The notes below the pieces were generated by a model. That model was not told the DNA's origin. It was given only the letters and a program-made list of their open reading frames with translations, and ran no database searches. DNA of 64,000 bases from Candidatus Butyricimonas faecavium (GTDB taxonomy: Bacteria; Bacteroidota; Bacteroidia; Bacteroidales; Marinifilaceae), in NCBI GenBank assembly GCA_944321125.1, contig CALUKD010000005.1, positions 102,218 to 166,217 of the forward strand, in the 5' to 3' direction. Both the position numbers and the translations under genes were made by a program. Within the stretch, counting starts at the first letter, position 1. The number at the start of each line of letters is the position of its first letter. Shown piece by piece: positions 1 to 8,709 of this stretch.

Positions 1-1
1 A

Positions 2-265
2 TTTGATTTTATTTATGGTCAGAGGGAAGGTATTCCCGTGAAACCCAATCCTACAATTGTTTTCGACATCATAAAGGAAGCGGGAGTTTCGAAGGAAGAA
101 GTACTTTATGTCGGGGATTCGGGTGTGGATATGCAAACGGCAGTGAATAGCGGTGTCACTTCGATTGGGGTGACATGGGGATTCCGGGATCGGGAAGAGT
201 TGCTGGCAAACGGAGCCCAATATATTGTTGATGAACCTTGCGAGATTATGAGGTGGGTGCGTTAG
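2..265 (+). CDS. HAD-family phosphatase, C-terminal fragment (phosphoglycolate phosphatase-like)
   Basis: This is the tail of a gene whose start lies left of the window; the frame is open from base 2 and closes at the TAG at 263-265. The visible part holds the last HAD motif, GDSGVDMQTA, whose acidic residues bind Mg2+, followed by an AxxSG..xIGVTWGF stretch typical of the Gph/PGP subgroup. A lysine in 'VKPNP' just upstream fits motif III. HAD phosphatases of this group hydrolyse small phosphate esters such as 2-phosphoglycolate in the cytosol. The exact substrate cannot be read from this fragment. The GTG at 38 is an internal codon and not a credible start because homologous sequence continues upstream of it. 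Confidence 0.85.
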   Translation, partial: FDFIYGQREGIPVKPNPTIVFDIIKEAGVSKEEVLYVGDSGVDMQTAVNSGVTSIGVTWGFRDREELLANGAQYIVDEPCEIMRWVR

Positions 266-327
266 TGAATCTTGTTTTTCTTGTTTACTCGAAAATAATT
301 TCTATTTTTGTGCCAAATGCGTGTGAT

Positions 328-900
328 ATGGTGAATTCGGGTGATATATTATTATTATATAAACGAGATGAAAAGGGTGCATTACAAAAACTCTTTGATG
401 TTTATTATGAGCCTCTTTTACTTTATTGTTATCGCTTGATTAGAGATACTGAGAGTGCAGAAGATATTGTACAGGAATGTTTTGTACATGTATGGAGTTC
501 TCGACGTTTGGAAAATTTTGAAGGAGAATTGGATCGATTCATGTTCCAAGCTGTAAAATTTAGGGCGATCAATTATATTCGAGATAAATATCGCCGTGAT
601 GAATTATATAATAATGCTTCTGGAGAAAAACATGATTCACCAGTATTCTTTTTAGAAGAGGAAACTGGAAAGGAGATCGAATTATTGTATCGCACAATTA
701 GTCAATTGCCGGATGAATGCCGTAAGATATTTTTGATGGCTTGTTTGGATGATATGAAATATCGGGAGATTGCTGATGTTTTGAGTATTAGTATAAATAC
801 GGTGAAAACACAGATGAAAATTGCCTTGCGATTTCTACGGGAACATCTGACACAGGATACCTTTTCTTCTATTTTGCTTTTTATTTCAACAGGAAAATAA
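328..900 (+). CDS. ECF-type RNA polymerase sigma factor (FecI-like), cassette 1
   Basis: This is a sigma-70 family ECF regulator of about 190 aa. Region 2 is seen in the first half (LFDVYYEPLLLYCYRL, then AEDIVQECFVHVW, the core-binding and -10 recognition helices). Region 4 is in the last third (LPDECRKIFLMACLDDMKYREIADVLSISINTVK in outline, a helix-turn-helix for -35 recognition). I chose the ATG at 328: codons further upstream would add a hydrophobic, non-sigma extension that overlaps the preceding gene. The FecR anti-sigma gene follows 89 bases later and a SusC receptor with an STN domain after that, the standard cell-surface signalling arrangement. It probably directs transcription of the downstream SusCD operon when the receptor is occupied. 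Confidence 0.92.
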   Translation: MVNSGDILLLYKRDEKGALQKLFDVYYEPLLLYCYRLIRDTESAEDIVQECFVHVWSSRRLENFEGELDRFMFQAVKFRAINYIRDKYRRDELYNNASGEKHDSPVFFLEEETGKEIELLYRTISQLPDECRKIFLMACLDDMKYREIADVLSISINTVKTQMKIALRFLREHLTQDTFSSILLFISTGK

Positions 901-928
901 TCGTTTTATCAGGAAAAAAATCTTTTTT

Positions 929-949
929 CTTTTCACCCTAAATGAAAAG
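929..949. repeat. 7-bp hairpin between sigma and FecR genes
   Basis: CTTTTCA (929-935) and TGAAAAG (943-949) form a perfect 7-bp stem around a 7-base loop in the 89-base gap between the sigma and anti-sigma genes. It is preceded by an A-run/T-run (914-928) that can also pair. It may be a weak attenuator or an operator; there is no long U-tract after it. Confidence 0.4.
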
Positions 950-989
950 TGTGGTGATATATATATATGAAGAGAATAAATATTAAAGA

Positions 990-2144
990 ATGAAAGAAAA
1001 TGATATAGATCGGATTTTAACCTCATATTTTGCAGGAGAAGAACTTTCAAAAGAGGATCAATTTCTGCTAGAAGAATGGAAGCGGGAAGATAAATGTAGG
1101 GATCAGTTTGGGGAAGAGTTAGTGACATTGAAAAAACTTGGCAAGAAGTTGAAAGCCCGGAAAGATAAAAATTTTGTTTTTACGCAGATTGAAAGAATTG
1201 TGAAAAAACAGCGGATGAGACAATTGTTTGTGCGTTGGGGCGCTGTTGCTGCAGGAATTGTGCTTTTGATAGGTGTCGGTGGTTATTTTATGTTTTCTCC
1301 CAAAGGTGAAAGAGAGGTTATATCGGTAGTAAATATAAGACCGGGATCACCTAAAGCTGAACTTGTGTTATCTCAGGGGCAGGTTATAGAGTTAGATTCT
1401 TCCTCTCGGGAGATCATTCTTACTGCTCCTCAATTGAAAGTGACTAATGTTAAAAATACATTGATTTATAATGCTGGGACAAATTTTGTAGACGTTGAGT
1501 TTCATACGGTCCGAGTTCCGTTGGGAGGAGAATTTACTCTCCAGTTATCTGATAATACGCGGGTGTATTTGAATTCAGGTTCATCATTGCGTTATCCAGT
1601 TAGGTTTAGAGAAGATATTAGGGAAGTTTTTTTGACAGGAGAGGGATTTTTTGAAGTGGCGAAAGATCATAAGAGACCTTTTGTGGTGAAAACTGCAGAT
1701 GTAGACGTGAGGGTGTTAGGAACTTCTTTTAATGTGAATGCTTATCCAGATGAAAGGATGATTGCCACGACATTGGTGGAGGGGAAAGTGAGGGTTGGAT
1801 ATGGAACACAAAATTGTGAGTTGAATCCGGGGATGCAATTTAAGTATGATCGGGAAAATGGAACTGCAAATGTGTATACCGTTGATACGGAACTTTATAC
1901 CTCTTGGAAAGATGGTTATTATTATTTTAAACAGGAATCGTTGGAGAAAATAATGGATGTATTAGCTAAATGGTATAATTTGAATATCTTTTTCCAAAAT
2001 TCAGAATTGAAAAAGATGGAATTTGGTGGACGTTTAAGACGTTATGAGGATATAAATTATTTATTGGAAAAAATGGAAGAAACTCAAGATGTGCAATTTA
2101 TAATTAATGGTAATACCATTACTATAAAAAGAAAAACAGACTGA
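990..2144 (+). CDS. FecR-family anti-sigma factor / sigma regulator, cassette 1
   Basis: This is an inner-membrane anti-sigma factor that holds or activates the sigma factor encoded just upstream. Its layout is the Bacteroidales FecR plan: a cytoplasmic N-terminal part (1-80), one membrane helix at about 82-102 (VRWGAVAAGIVLLIG...), the periplasmic FecR domain at about 165-275 (VPLGGEFTLQLSDNTRVYLNSG, GEGFFEVAKD, VLGTSFNV) and a C-terminal DUF4974 domain at about 315-380 (MDVLAKWYNL...). The DUF4974/secretin-like end is expected to contact the STN domain of the SusC encoded next. The length of 384 aa is normal for the family. No missing element was seen. Confidence 0.92.
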   Translation: MKENDIDRILTSYFAGEELSKEDQFLLEEWKREDKCRDQFGEELVTLKKLGKKLKARKDKNFVFTQIERIVKKQRMRQLFVRWGAVAAGIVLLIGVGGYFMFSPKGEREVISVVNIRPGSPKAELVLSQGQVIELDSSSREIILTAPQLKVTNVKNTLIYNAGTNFVDVEFHTVRVPLGGEFTLQLSDNTRVYLNSGSSLRYPVRFREDIREVFLTGEGFFEVAKDHKRPFVVKTADVDVRVLGTSFNVNAYPDERMIATTLVEGKVRVGYGTQNCELNPGMQFKYDRENGTANVYTVDTELYTSWKDGYYYFKQESLEKIMDVLAKWYNLNIFFQNSELKKMEFGGRLRRYEDINYLLEKMEETQDVQFIINGNTITIKRKTD

Positions 2145-2218
2145 AGACCTGATCAATCTTCAATCTGCTAATTTAAAATATACTTTTCTTGTCATTTGCA
2201 CCGAAAAGAAAGTATATC

Positions 2219-5200
2219 ATGTATAATTATTATCACAAATTTATGAAAAAAAAGCGAAATGGCGTCTGTCCATGCGTTTGGATATCATGGCGCAAAATGT
2301 TAATGTTTATGAAATTGTTAGGAGTCTTGTTATTTAGTGTATGTATGTCAGTACATGCAAAAGGATTAGCTCAAGATGTAAAAGTAACAGTTGATTTGAA
2401 AGATGTGTTTTTGACAACTATTTTAGAAGAGTTGGGTAAACAGTCAAAGTGTGATTTTTTTTATAATTATGCTTTGCTTAAAACTAAAGGGGTGGTGAGT
2501 GTAAAGGCTCAAAATGAGAAACTAACACAAGTTCTTGAAAGATTGTTGTCTGGTTTTGGGTTAACTTATTCTTTTGATGGAAATGTTATTGTTGTCAAAG
2601 AAAAGGAAACGACTGTGGAAGAAGAAAAATCCAAGGTAATCCAAGGGTGGGTGTATGATGAAAACCAGCAAGCCTTGCCTGGTGTTACGGTAAAGGTTGC
2701 CGGGACATCAATAGGGACTTCGACGAATGTGAAAGGTTGGTTTAGGATAACACTTCCTATGCAACAAGGTTCCCTAGAATTTTCTTTTATCGGTTTTAAA
2801 AAGCAGCTTGTAAAGTTTACAGAGGCAACGGATACGTTGCGAATCGTGTTGGAAGAAGATTTAATGGAATTGGATGAAGTGACAGTATCCACGGGATATT
2901 ATAAAGTGGATAAACGTCACTTGACAAGTTCCGTGACCACCTTGAAGATGGATGATATCATGCAACCGGGAGTCAGTACATTAGACCAGATGTTGGAAGG
3001 AAGAATTCCTGGAATGATTTTTATGCAGAATAGCGGACAAGTGGGTGCGGCCCCCAAGATTAAAATACGTGGAACGACAACGCTGTTAGGGAGTACCGCT
3101 CCTTTGTGGGTGTTGGATGGAGTGATTTTAACGGATCCGGTAAATGTGGATCCTGCGAGTATAAACGACCTGGATTTTGTAAATTTATTAGGAAATGCCA
3201 TTTCCGGATTGAATCCCGAAGATATTGAGAAATTGGACGTGTTGAAAGATGCGTCGGCTACTGCTATTTACGGGCCTAAAGCTTCTAACGGTGTTATTGT
3301 GATTACCACGAAAAAGGGAAAGGTCGGAGCTCCTTCTGTTTCTTATTCATTATCGGGAACATTCCGGCAACGTCCTCGTTACACGGACCGTTCTGTTGAT
3401 GTGATGAATTCTCAGGAACGAATTGATTTTTCCAAGGAAGTCGTGCGAAAAAAACAACTTGTACCGAATTTGTCTAGTTACGTGGGATACGAGGCGGCTT
3501 ATAACGATTACGTGAGGGGGGTGATATCTTCAGATGAGTTTATTCGGAAAGTGAAGTTTATGGAGACGGTCAATACGGATTGGTTGGGATTGTTAATGCA
3601 AGACACATATTCTCACTCGCATACGTTGAGTATTTCCGGTGGTTCGGAAAATGTACGGTATTATACTTCGTTGGGATATTCAACTGAAAATGGGAATTTG
3701 AGGGGGGAAGAGAATAATCGTTACAGTGCGATGGCTAAGGTGGATGTCAATTATAAGAAATTTATCATGTCTTTTAATTTGAACGGGAATGTGCAGAAAA
3801 AGCAATATACACCTCAAGAGGTTGGATTAATGACTTATGCATTGAACACGGCTCGTAGTGTAGGTGCGTATAACGAGGATGGTAGTTTGATGTTTTATCA
3901 GAGGGATGATGATATGGAGCACACGTATTCGAAGCCTTTCAGTATTATAAACGAGAGGAAAAATACAGATGATGATATTCAAACTAATGCGGTTTCTGTG
4001 AGTACAAATATTGAATATAGATTAATTCCTTGTTTAAAGGCAGGGGTTCAATTTTCGTATGGTATTTCTAATTTTGAAGAAAGAGTTTACTTTGGTGAGA
4101 AAAGTTGGTATGCTGCGAATTTGAGGAAAGAATATTCTCCTGATTCTGATAATTTCGGGTATACGGCAAGTGATTCAGAAATGCCTGTGGGGGGAGAATT
4201 GAGAATAAATAATACTAGAAATGAGAATTATAGTGTTCGGGCGAATTTGTCATTTAATAAATTTCTAGATAAAGAATGTACACATCAATTTCAAGCTTCT
4301 GTTATCGGTGAGTTGAGTTCTACGCTTTACACCGGTTTTGCCATTACCAAACGAGGCTATATACCAGAGCGAGGAATGCTTTTTGATGATGTTAATTTGT
4401 CTGATTCATGGGGAAGTATTTCATTCACTGAGTATGATAGATGGTTAAAAAGTGATCCTTCTGCTAAAGGAATCTTGACACATAATTTGACTCGTCAAGT
4501 GGGGTTAGTCGGAACGTTGTTTTATGCTTATAAGGATACATATATTCTAAATGCTAATATGCGTATTGACGGAAGTAATAAATTCGGGGATGCGAGTAAT
4601 GAAAAGTTGAACCCGATATGGTCGGTTTCCGGACGATGGAATATGCATGAAAATCTGTTATCTAATAAATGGTGGATTAATACTCTAGCATTAAAAGCTT
4701 CATTCGGTTACCAGGGAAATATGTCTGCTCAGGACTCTCCCAATTTGATTATACAGAGAAAAGGTACCCATTGGGCATTTAACGAGTTGTACTCTACCAT
4801 TAAGTATTATCCGAACCCGCATTTGAAATGGGAAAAAACCTCAACGTATAATATTGAATTGGAGTACTCGTTGTTTAATAATAAATTGGTAGGAAATTTT
4901 AGTTATTACTATCGCCACACGACGGACGCGTTCATGTCGAAAACGGTTTCAAGAATTAACGGTGTGAGTAGTTACACTGTGAATCAGGGAACGTTGAATA
5001 ACCAGGGATTTGAATTTAATTTTAATTTTACTCCAATAGAAAATCTAGGAGCCGGTGGTGAGAAACGTGGTTTTGTGTGGCGTATCAACCCGAATTTCGG
5101 TTCTGTGTTTAATCAATTGGTGGATAAGCTAAAAGGAAAGGACAAAGTTTTGCAGGATGAAATTAGATACGGGGATTATTTAGATGGTCGGGTACAAGTA

Positions 5201-5965
5201 GCCGGACGTCCGGTGAATACATTTTATTCGTATAAATTTACGGGTTTGGATCCGAAGGATGGACGTCCTACTTTTTATGGAATAGATGCTGATGAGATTG
5301 TTGGAAAGGATAAAAACGGGAATGATTTAACCCGTCAAAGATCGTATGAATTGATGACGTTGGGAGATGTTTGCATGGAGGTGATGGAACATTCCGGTTG
5401 TAGGGAACCTTTTGTACAGGGAAGTATCAGTAATTATTTGGGTTGGAGAAATTGGGGGTTATCTTTTAATCTGGCTTACAGCGTGGGAGCGAAAATTCGT
5501 TTATTGCAAATGTATGGAAGTAATAATTCTGCAGTTCCGGCTCCGGTAATGAATATGAGAAGAGAATTCGTAAATCGTTGGCAACGTCCTGGGGATGAAA
5601 AATACACGAATGTTCCCGGTTTGTTGGATGCTAAAAGCTACGAGAGAACAAGAACACCGTGGTGGAATGACAAGCCGTATGAATTTGCCGGAACCATTTG
5701 GAATATGTACGATAATTCTAATGTACGTGTTGTTTCGGGCGATTATTTGAAATTAACAAGTTTGTCGTTACGTTATGTTGTCCCGGAGAGAATTTGTCAG
5801 AAAATGTATATGAAATCGGCTTATTTAAGTATAAGTGGAACAAATTTGTTTACAATATGTAATAAAAAACTAAAGGGGCAAGACCCTTCTCAATTTGGTT
5901 CTTCTGAGTTGATAAATATATCTGTTCGACCTACTTATAGCCTTAGCTTGAATGTAACATTTTAA
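2219..5965 (+). CDS. SusC/RagA TonB-dependent outer-membrane transporter with STN domain, cassette 1
   Basis: This is a large TonB-dependent receptor that imports a ligand together with the SusD lipoprotein encoded next. After a signal peptide (MLMFMKLLGVLLFSVC...) come an STN signalling domain (about residues 55-125), a carboxypeptidase-regulatory-like beta-sandwich (PGVTVKVAGTSIGTST), and a plug carrying the SusC signature LDGV...ATAIYG..ASNGVIVITTKKGK. A 22-strand barrel then ends in a terminal aromatic (NVTF). The STN domain marks it as a transducer to the upstream FecR/sigma pair. I chose ATG 2219 because the product then begins MYNYYHKF, which aligns with MKDYRHKF of the second SusC in this window; an ATG at 2243 is possible. 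The ligand cannot be told from sequence. Confidence 0.93.
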   Translation: MYNYYHKFMKKKRNGVCPCVWISWRKMLMFMKLLGVLLFSVCMSVHAKGLAQDVKVTVDLKDVFLTTILEELGKQSKCDFFYNYALLKTKGVVSVKAQNEKLTQVLERLLSGFGLTYSFDGNVIVVKEKETTVEEEKSKVIQGWVYDENQQALPGVTVKVAGTSIGTSTNVKGWFRITLPMQQGSLEFSFIGFKKQLVKFTEATDTLRIVLEEDLMELDEVTVSTGYYKVDKRHLTSSVTTLKMDDIMQPGVSTLDQMLEGRIPGMIFMQNSGQVGAAPKIKIRGTTTLLGSTAPLWVLDGVILTDPVNVDPASINDLDFVNLLGNAISGLNPEDIEKLDVLKDASATAIYGPKASNGVIVITTKKGKVGAPSVSYSLSGTFRQRPRYTDRSVDVMNSQERIDFSKEVVRKKQLVPNLSSYVGYEAAYNDYVRGVISSDEFIRKVKFMETVNTDWLGLLMQDTYSHSHTLSISGGSENVRYYTSLGYSTENGNLRGEENNRYSAMAKVDVNYKKFIMSFNLNGNVQKKQYTPQEVGLMTYALNTARSVGAYNEDGSLMFYQRDDDMEHTYSKPFSIINERKNTDDDIQTNAVSVSTNIEYRLIPCLKAGVQFSYGISNFEERVYFGEKSWYAANLRKEYSPDSDNFGYTASDSEMPVGGELRINNTRNENYSVRANLSFNKFLDKECTHQFQASVIGELSSTLYTGFAITKRGYIPERGMLFDDVNLSDSWGSISFTEYDRWLKSDPSAKGILTHNLTRQVGLVGTLFYAYKDTYILNANMRIDGSNKFGDASNEKLNPIWSVSGRWNMHENLLSNKWWINTLALKASFGYQGNMSAQDSPNLIIQRKGTHWAFNELYSTIKYYPNPHLKWEKTSTYNIELEYSLFNNKLVGNFSYYYRHTTDAFMSKTVSRINGVSSYTVNQGTLNNQGFEFNFNFTPIENLGAGGEKRGFVWRINPNFGSVFNQLVDKLKGKDKVLQDEIRYGDYLDGRVQVAGRPVNTFYSYKFTGLDPKDGRPTFYGIDADEIVGKDKNGNDLTRQRSYELMTLGDVCMEVMEHSGCREPFVQGSISNYLGWRNWGLSFNLAYSVGAKIRLLQMYGSNNSAVPAPVMNMRREFVNRWQRPGDEKYTNVPGLLDAKSYERTRTPWWNDKPYEFAGTIWNMYDNSNVRVVSGDYLKLTSLSLRYVVPERICQKMYMKSAYLSISGTNLFTICNKKLKGQDPSQFGSSELINISVRPTYSLSLNVTF

Positions 5966-5968
5966 TGA

Positions 5969-7492
5969 ATGAAAAAGATGAAAAGATATTTGATCTTAAT
6001 ACTTTGTGTGTTATTGTTTAACTCGTGCGGAAAATTCTTGGAAGAGTTTTCACAGGATTTAGCTTATGCTGAAAGTTGTACCGATTTGGACGAGATTCTT
6101 ATCGGGAATGGGTACATGGAACAACCAACGTTTGTTGCAAAAGCTAGTGTTTATGGTAGTGGATATTATCCTTATATTCATGTGATGGATGACGATGTGA
6201 TGATGACAATATTTAGAAGGGATGGTTCTGGTGATCCTATTAACAATGTGATTTCTTTTAAAAATTTCTATGATTGGTCTGACCAGTTAACTATTAACCC
6301 GAAAACAGATGAGGAATGGGAAGATAAAGATTGGGAAAAAATATATAGTCATATAGCCTATTTGAATGTTATTATTGCTCACGTGAAAAAATTTACGCAC
6401 GATTCTGTTGAAATTCGGAACAGAATAGAGGGAGAGGCTCGTTTTTTACGAGGGGCTTATTACTACCTGCTGACCAATCTTTATGCAAACCCTTACGTGA
6501 AGGAAACGGCATCCTCAGATATGGGAGTACCTTTAAATCTTACCGAGGATATTGTGGATGAGTATTATAAACGTAATTCCATGGAAGAGTGTTATCGAGT
6601 AATTGTGGAAGATTTAAAAGTGGCTGCCGATAAATTGAAAGGTGTTACTCAGCCAACAATCTATAGGGTAAACGAACTTGCTGCACGTATATTGTTAAGT
6701 AGGGTGTACCTGTATATGGGGGAATGGCAATTGGCGTTGGATGAATGCCAGAAAGCATTGGCATTGGAAGGTGTAGAGTTAATGGATTTGAATTCGTTTC
6801 CGGGGAGAGAGGAGAAACGGTATATGTTAGATGTACAAAACCCGGAAATTGTGTTCACTCAAGGATATAATGCAACTACTCTATTTTACGAAGATATCGA
6901 TTATTATACATTATGTTCTTTTGCTTGTTCGGAAGAGTTAATTTCTTTATATAACCAATGGGATGATCTGGGTGTTAAGGATTTGAGATTGAATGCTTTC
7001 TTTGAACCCCATGATGATGAGCTGTACAAAGTGGTTAAAGTGCGAGAGCAAGTGTACGATTGTTTCGTGATTCGAAGTGCGGAGTTGTATTTGAATAAAG
7101 CGGAAGCTGAAGCCATGTTGGATAAAGCGGAGGCCAAACAGACGCTTAAAACGCTATTGTACAATCGTTTTGAAGGAGGAATTCCCGATATCGATGGATT
7201 GAGTGGGAAAGATTTAGTCTCGTTTATCCGGGATGAACGGCGTCGGGAACTTTGTTTCGAGGCTCACCGTTGGTTTGACTTGCGTCGGTACGCTGTTTCA
7301 CCAAAATACCCGGAGACAAAGTCCATAAGACACACGACTTATGATAAGAATGGAGTATTGGAAGGGGATTACGTGTTAAAACCGTACGGTGAAGATCCGG
7401 CATGGGTGCTACCGATTCCCGGTTACGAGATCGTGTACAATCAAGGTAATTTGGTTGATAATCCCCAGCGAGTGGAAAGAGAATTGGAATAA
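5969..7492 (+). CDS. RagB/SusD-family nutrient uptake outer-membrane lipoprotein, cassette 1
   Basis: This surface lipoprotein caps the SusC channel and binds the ligand. A lipoprotein signal ends at Cys20 (LLFNSC). The SusD N-terminal domain shows the usual IEGEARFLRGAYYYLLTNLYANPY helix, and TPR-like helices follow (AARILLSRVYLYMGEWQLAL). The C-terminal SusD/RagB domain has the family hallmark FIRDERRRELCFEAHRWFDLRRY near residue 430. The gene starts 3 bases after the SusC stop codon, so the two are co-translated. The length (507 aa) is normal. Ligand contacts are too variable to predict. Confidence 0.92.
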   Translation: MKKMKRYLILILCVLLFNSCGKFLEEFSQDLAYAESCTDLDEILIGNGYMEQPTFVAKASVYGSGYYPYIHVMDDDVMMTIFRRDGSGDPINNVISFKNFYDWSDQLTINPKTDEEWEDKDWEKIYSHIAYLNVIIAHVKKFTHDSVEIRNRIEGEARFLRGAYYYLLTNLYANPYVKETASSDMGVPLNLTEDIVDEYYKRNSMEECYRVIVEDLKVAADKLKGVTQPTIYRVNELAARILLSRVYLYMGEWQLALDECQKALALEGVELMDLNSFPGREEKRYMLDVQNPEIVFTQGYNATTLFYEDIDYYTLCSFACSEELISLYNQWDDLGVKDLRLNAFFEPHDDELYKVVKVREQVYDCFVIRSAELYLNKAEAEAMLDKAEAKQTLKTLLYNRFEGGIPDIDGLSGKDLVSFIRDERRRELCFEAHRWFDLRRYAVSPKYPETKSIRHTTYDKNGVLEGDYVLKPYGEDPAWVLPIPGYEIVYNQGNLVDNPQRVERELE

Positions 7493-7514
7493 CAGATAAT
7501 AAAAAATAAGTTAT

Positions 7515-8570
7515 ATGTGGAAAAGTTATTTATTATGCAGTATATATTTCTTTACGTTATTAACTTCTTGTAATGAAGAAGATATTAAGCTGGATGCGAG
7601 TACTGTTGTAGACTGGTTTGCCGTGCCGGATAGACCGGGAGAATTAGGACATTTACTTCATAAAATTTATAAAGAAACAGGAGTTTCAATTTTTGTTAAT
7701 GATACTTTAGGATATGTGGAAGATGGGATTGATGATAATGGAGAGCCGGTAAGATTTTATGAGATGGTAAGTGAAAAATACCTTATTTATAGTAACGTAT
7801 CAAAAGATATCCGTTTCGTTTTATCGCAGGATACGGCTGCGATGCTGAAAGCTGTCAATACGATAGAAAGATGGGTATTACCTAATTTGCCATCTTCCGG
7901 GAAGTATAGAATTAAATCATTATTATTAGTGGATAGTTTGTTGACGGAAGATTATGGTGGTGATACGATAAGAGAAGGAGGAAAAACGGCTTGGGTGTTT
8001 GAGGAGTCGATAGAGACTACACCTGTAGGTAAATTGGCGGATATTAACAATATGGATGAACCTACATTGAAATTTTGGGCAGGAATGGTGTTGAGTACTA
8101 AAGTGTATACTTGGTTGGAGAGCCATTGCTCGGATTCTTTGAAAGTTTTTTATAAAATGACAAACATGGACTTGCCATCAAAAGCGCGGACTCTATATAA
8201 TTTGCATAATTATAGATTTTTTAGAATGCTCGATACCGGGGAGTTGGTCGATTTAGATCCAGACTGGTATTTCGGTGCAGAATTATGGGATTATTGGCGT
8301 ATGGGATTTCTAGAATGGGGAGATACTGAATGGAGAGAAATTGACCCGAATAATAGTAATAGGGAGATAATACATCGTAGAGCTCTAGAAAAACCTTGTG
8401 ATGCTATGAATTATATTGCAGCTGTTTACGCTTTTTCGGATGAAGAGTTCAAGAATCTTTTTGCGGGTGTTGAATATAGCGAAAAATGTATCCAAAGACG
8501 TTTGTATATGAAAAAGTTAGTAGGGCTTTTCCATGAAGCAAACGGTGTCACTTATCAATCTTTCCATTAG
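7515..8570 (+). CDS. SusD-linked lipoprotein of unknown function, possibly a metallohydrolase-like protein without HExxH
   Basis: This is a predicted lipoprotein (signal, Cys19 in LLTSC) of 351 aa, encoded 22 bases after susD and clearly part of the same operon. In position and size it recalls the 'substrate import-associated zinc metallohydrolase lipoproteins' that often follow SusD in Bacteroidota, and the central YRIKSLLLVDSLL strand is compatible with that. I searched the translation for the HExxH zinc motif that defines that family and did not find it. It is therefore either an inactive relative or an unrelated lipoprotein that assists binding. I do not recognise another domain. The function is open. 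Confidence 0.7.
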   Translation: MWKSYLLCSIYFFTLLTSCNEEDIKLDASTVVDWFAVPDRPGELGHLLHKIYKETGVSIFVNDTLGYVEDGIDDNGEPVRFYEMVSEKYLIYSNVSKDIRFVLSQDTAAMLKAVNTIERWVLPNLPSSGKYRIKSLLLVDSLLTEDYGGDTIREGGKTAWVFEESIETTPVGKLADINNMDEPTLKFWAGMVLSTKVYTWLESHCSDSLKVFYKMTNMDLPSKARTLYNLHNYRFFRMLDTGELVDLDPDWYFGAELWDYWRMGFLEWGDTEWREIDPNNSNREIIHRRALEKPCDAMNYIAAVYAFSDEEFKNLFAGVEYSEKCIQRRLYMKKLVGLFHEANGVTYQSFH

Positions 8571-8601
8571 AAAGGTATAAAAATTTGTAAAAAATAGATC
8601 A

Positions 8602-8652
8602 AAAGAGGATTGATTATGCTTGCTGAATAAAGTAAGTAAATTAGTCCTCTTT
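8602..8652. repeat. Inverted repeat before the thioredoxin gene of cassette 1
   Basis: AAAGAGGA (8602-8609) pairs with TCCTCTTT (8645-8652) across a 35-base loop in the 139-base gap before the thioredoxin-like gene. It could lower downstream expression or act as an RNA-processing site. There is no U-tract long enough for a clear intrinsic terminator. Confidence 0.35.
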
Positions 8653-8709
8653 CTGTTTAGAGTAGAGGTGTATTTAAAACAAGGGAATATTTTGTTAATT
8701 GAATTATGT

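Noticed and set aside
886..1128. Open frame of 80 codons on the minus strand
   Set aside because: It overlaps the start of the fecR gene and the hairpin before it, has no family features and is explained as a shadow of the coding strand.
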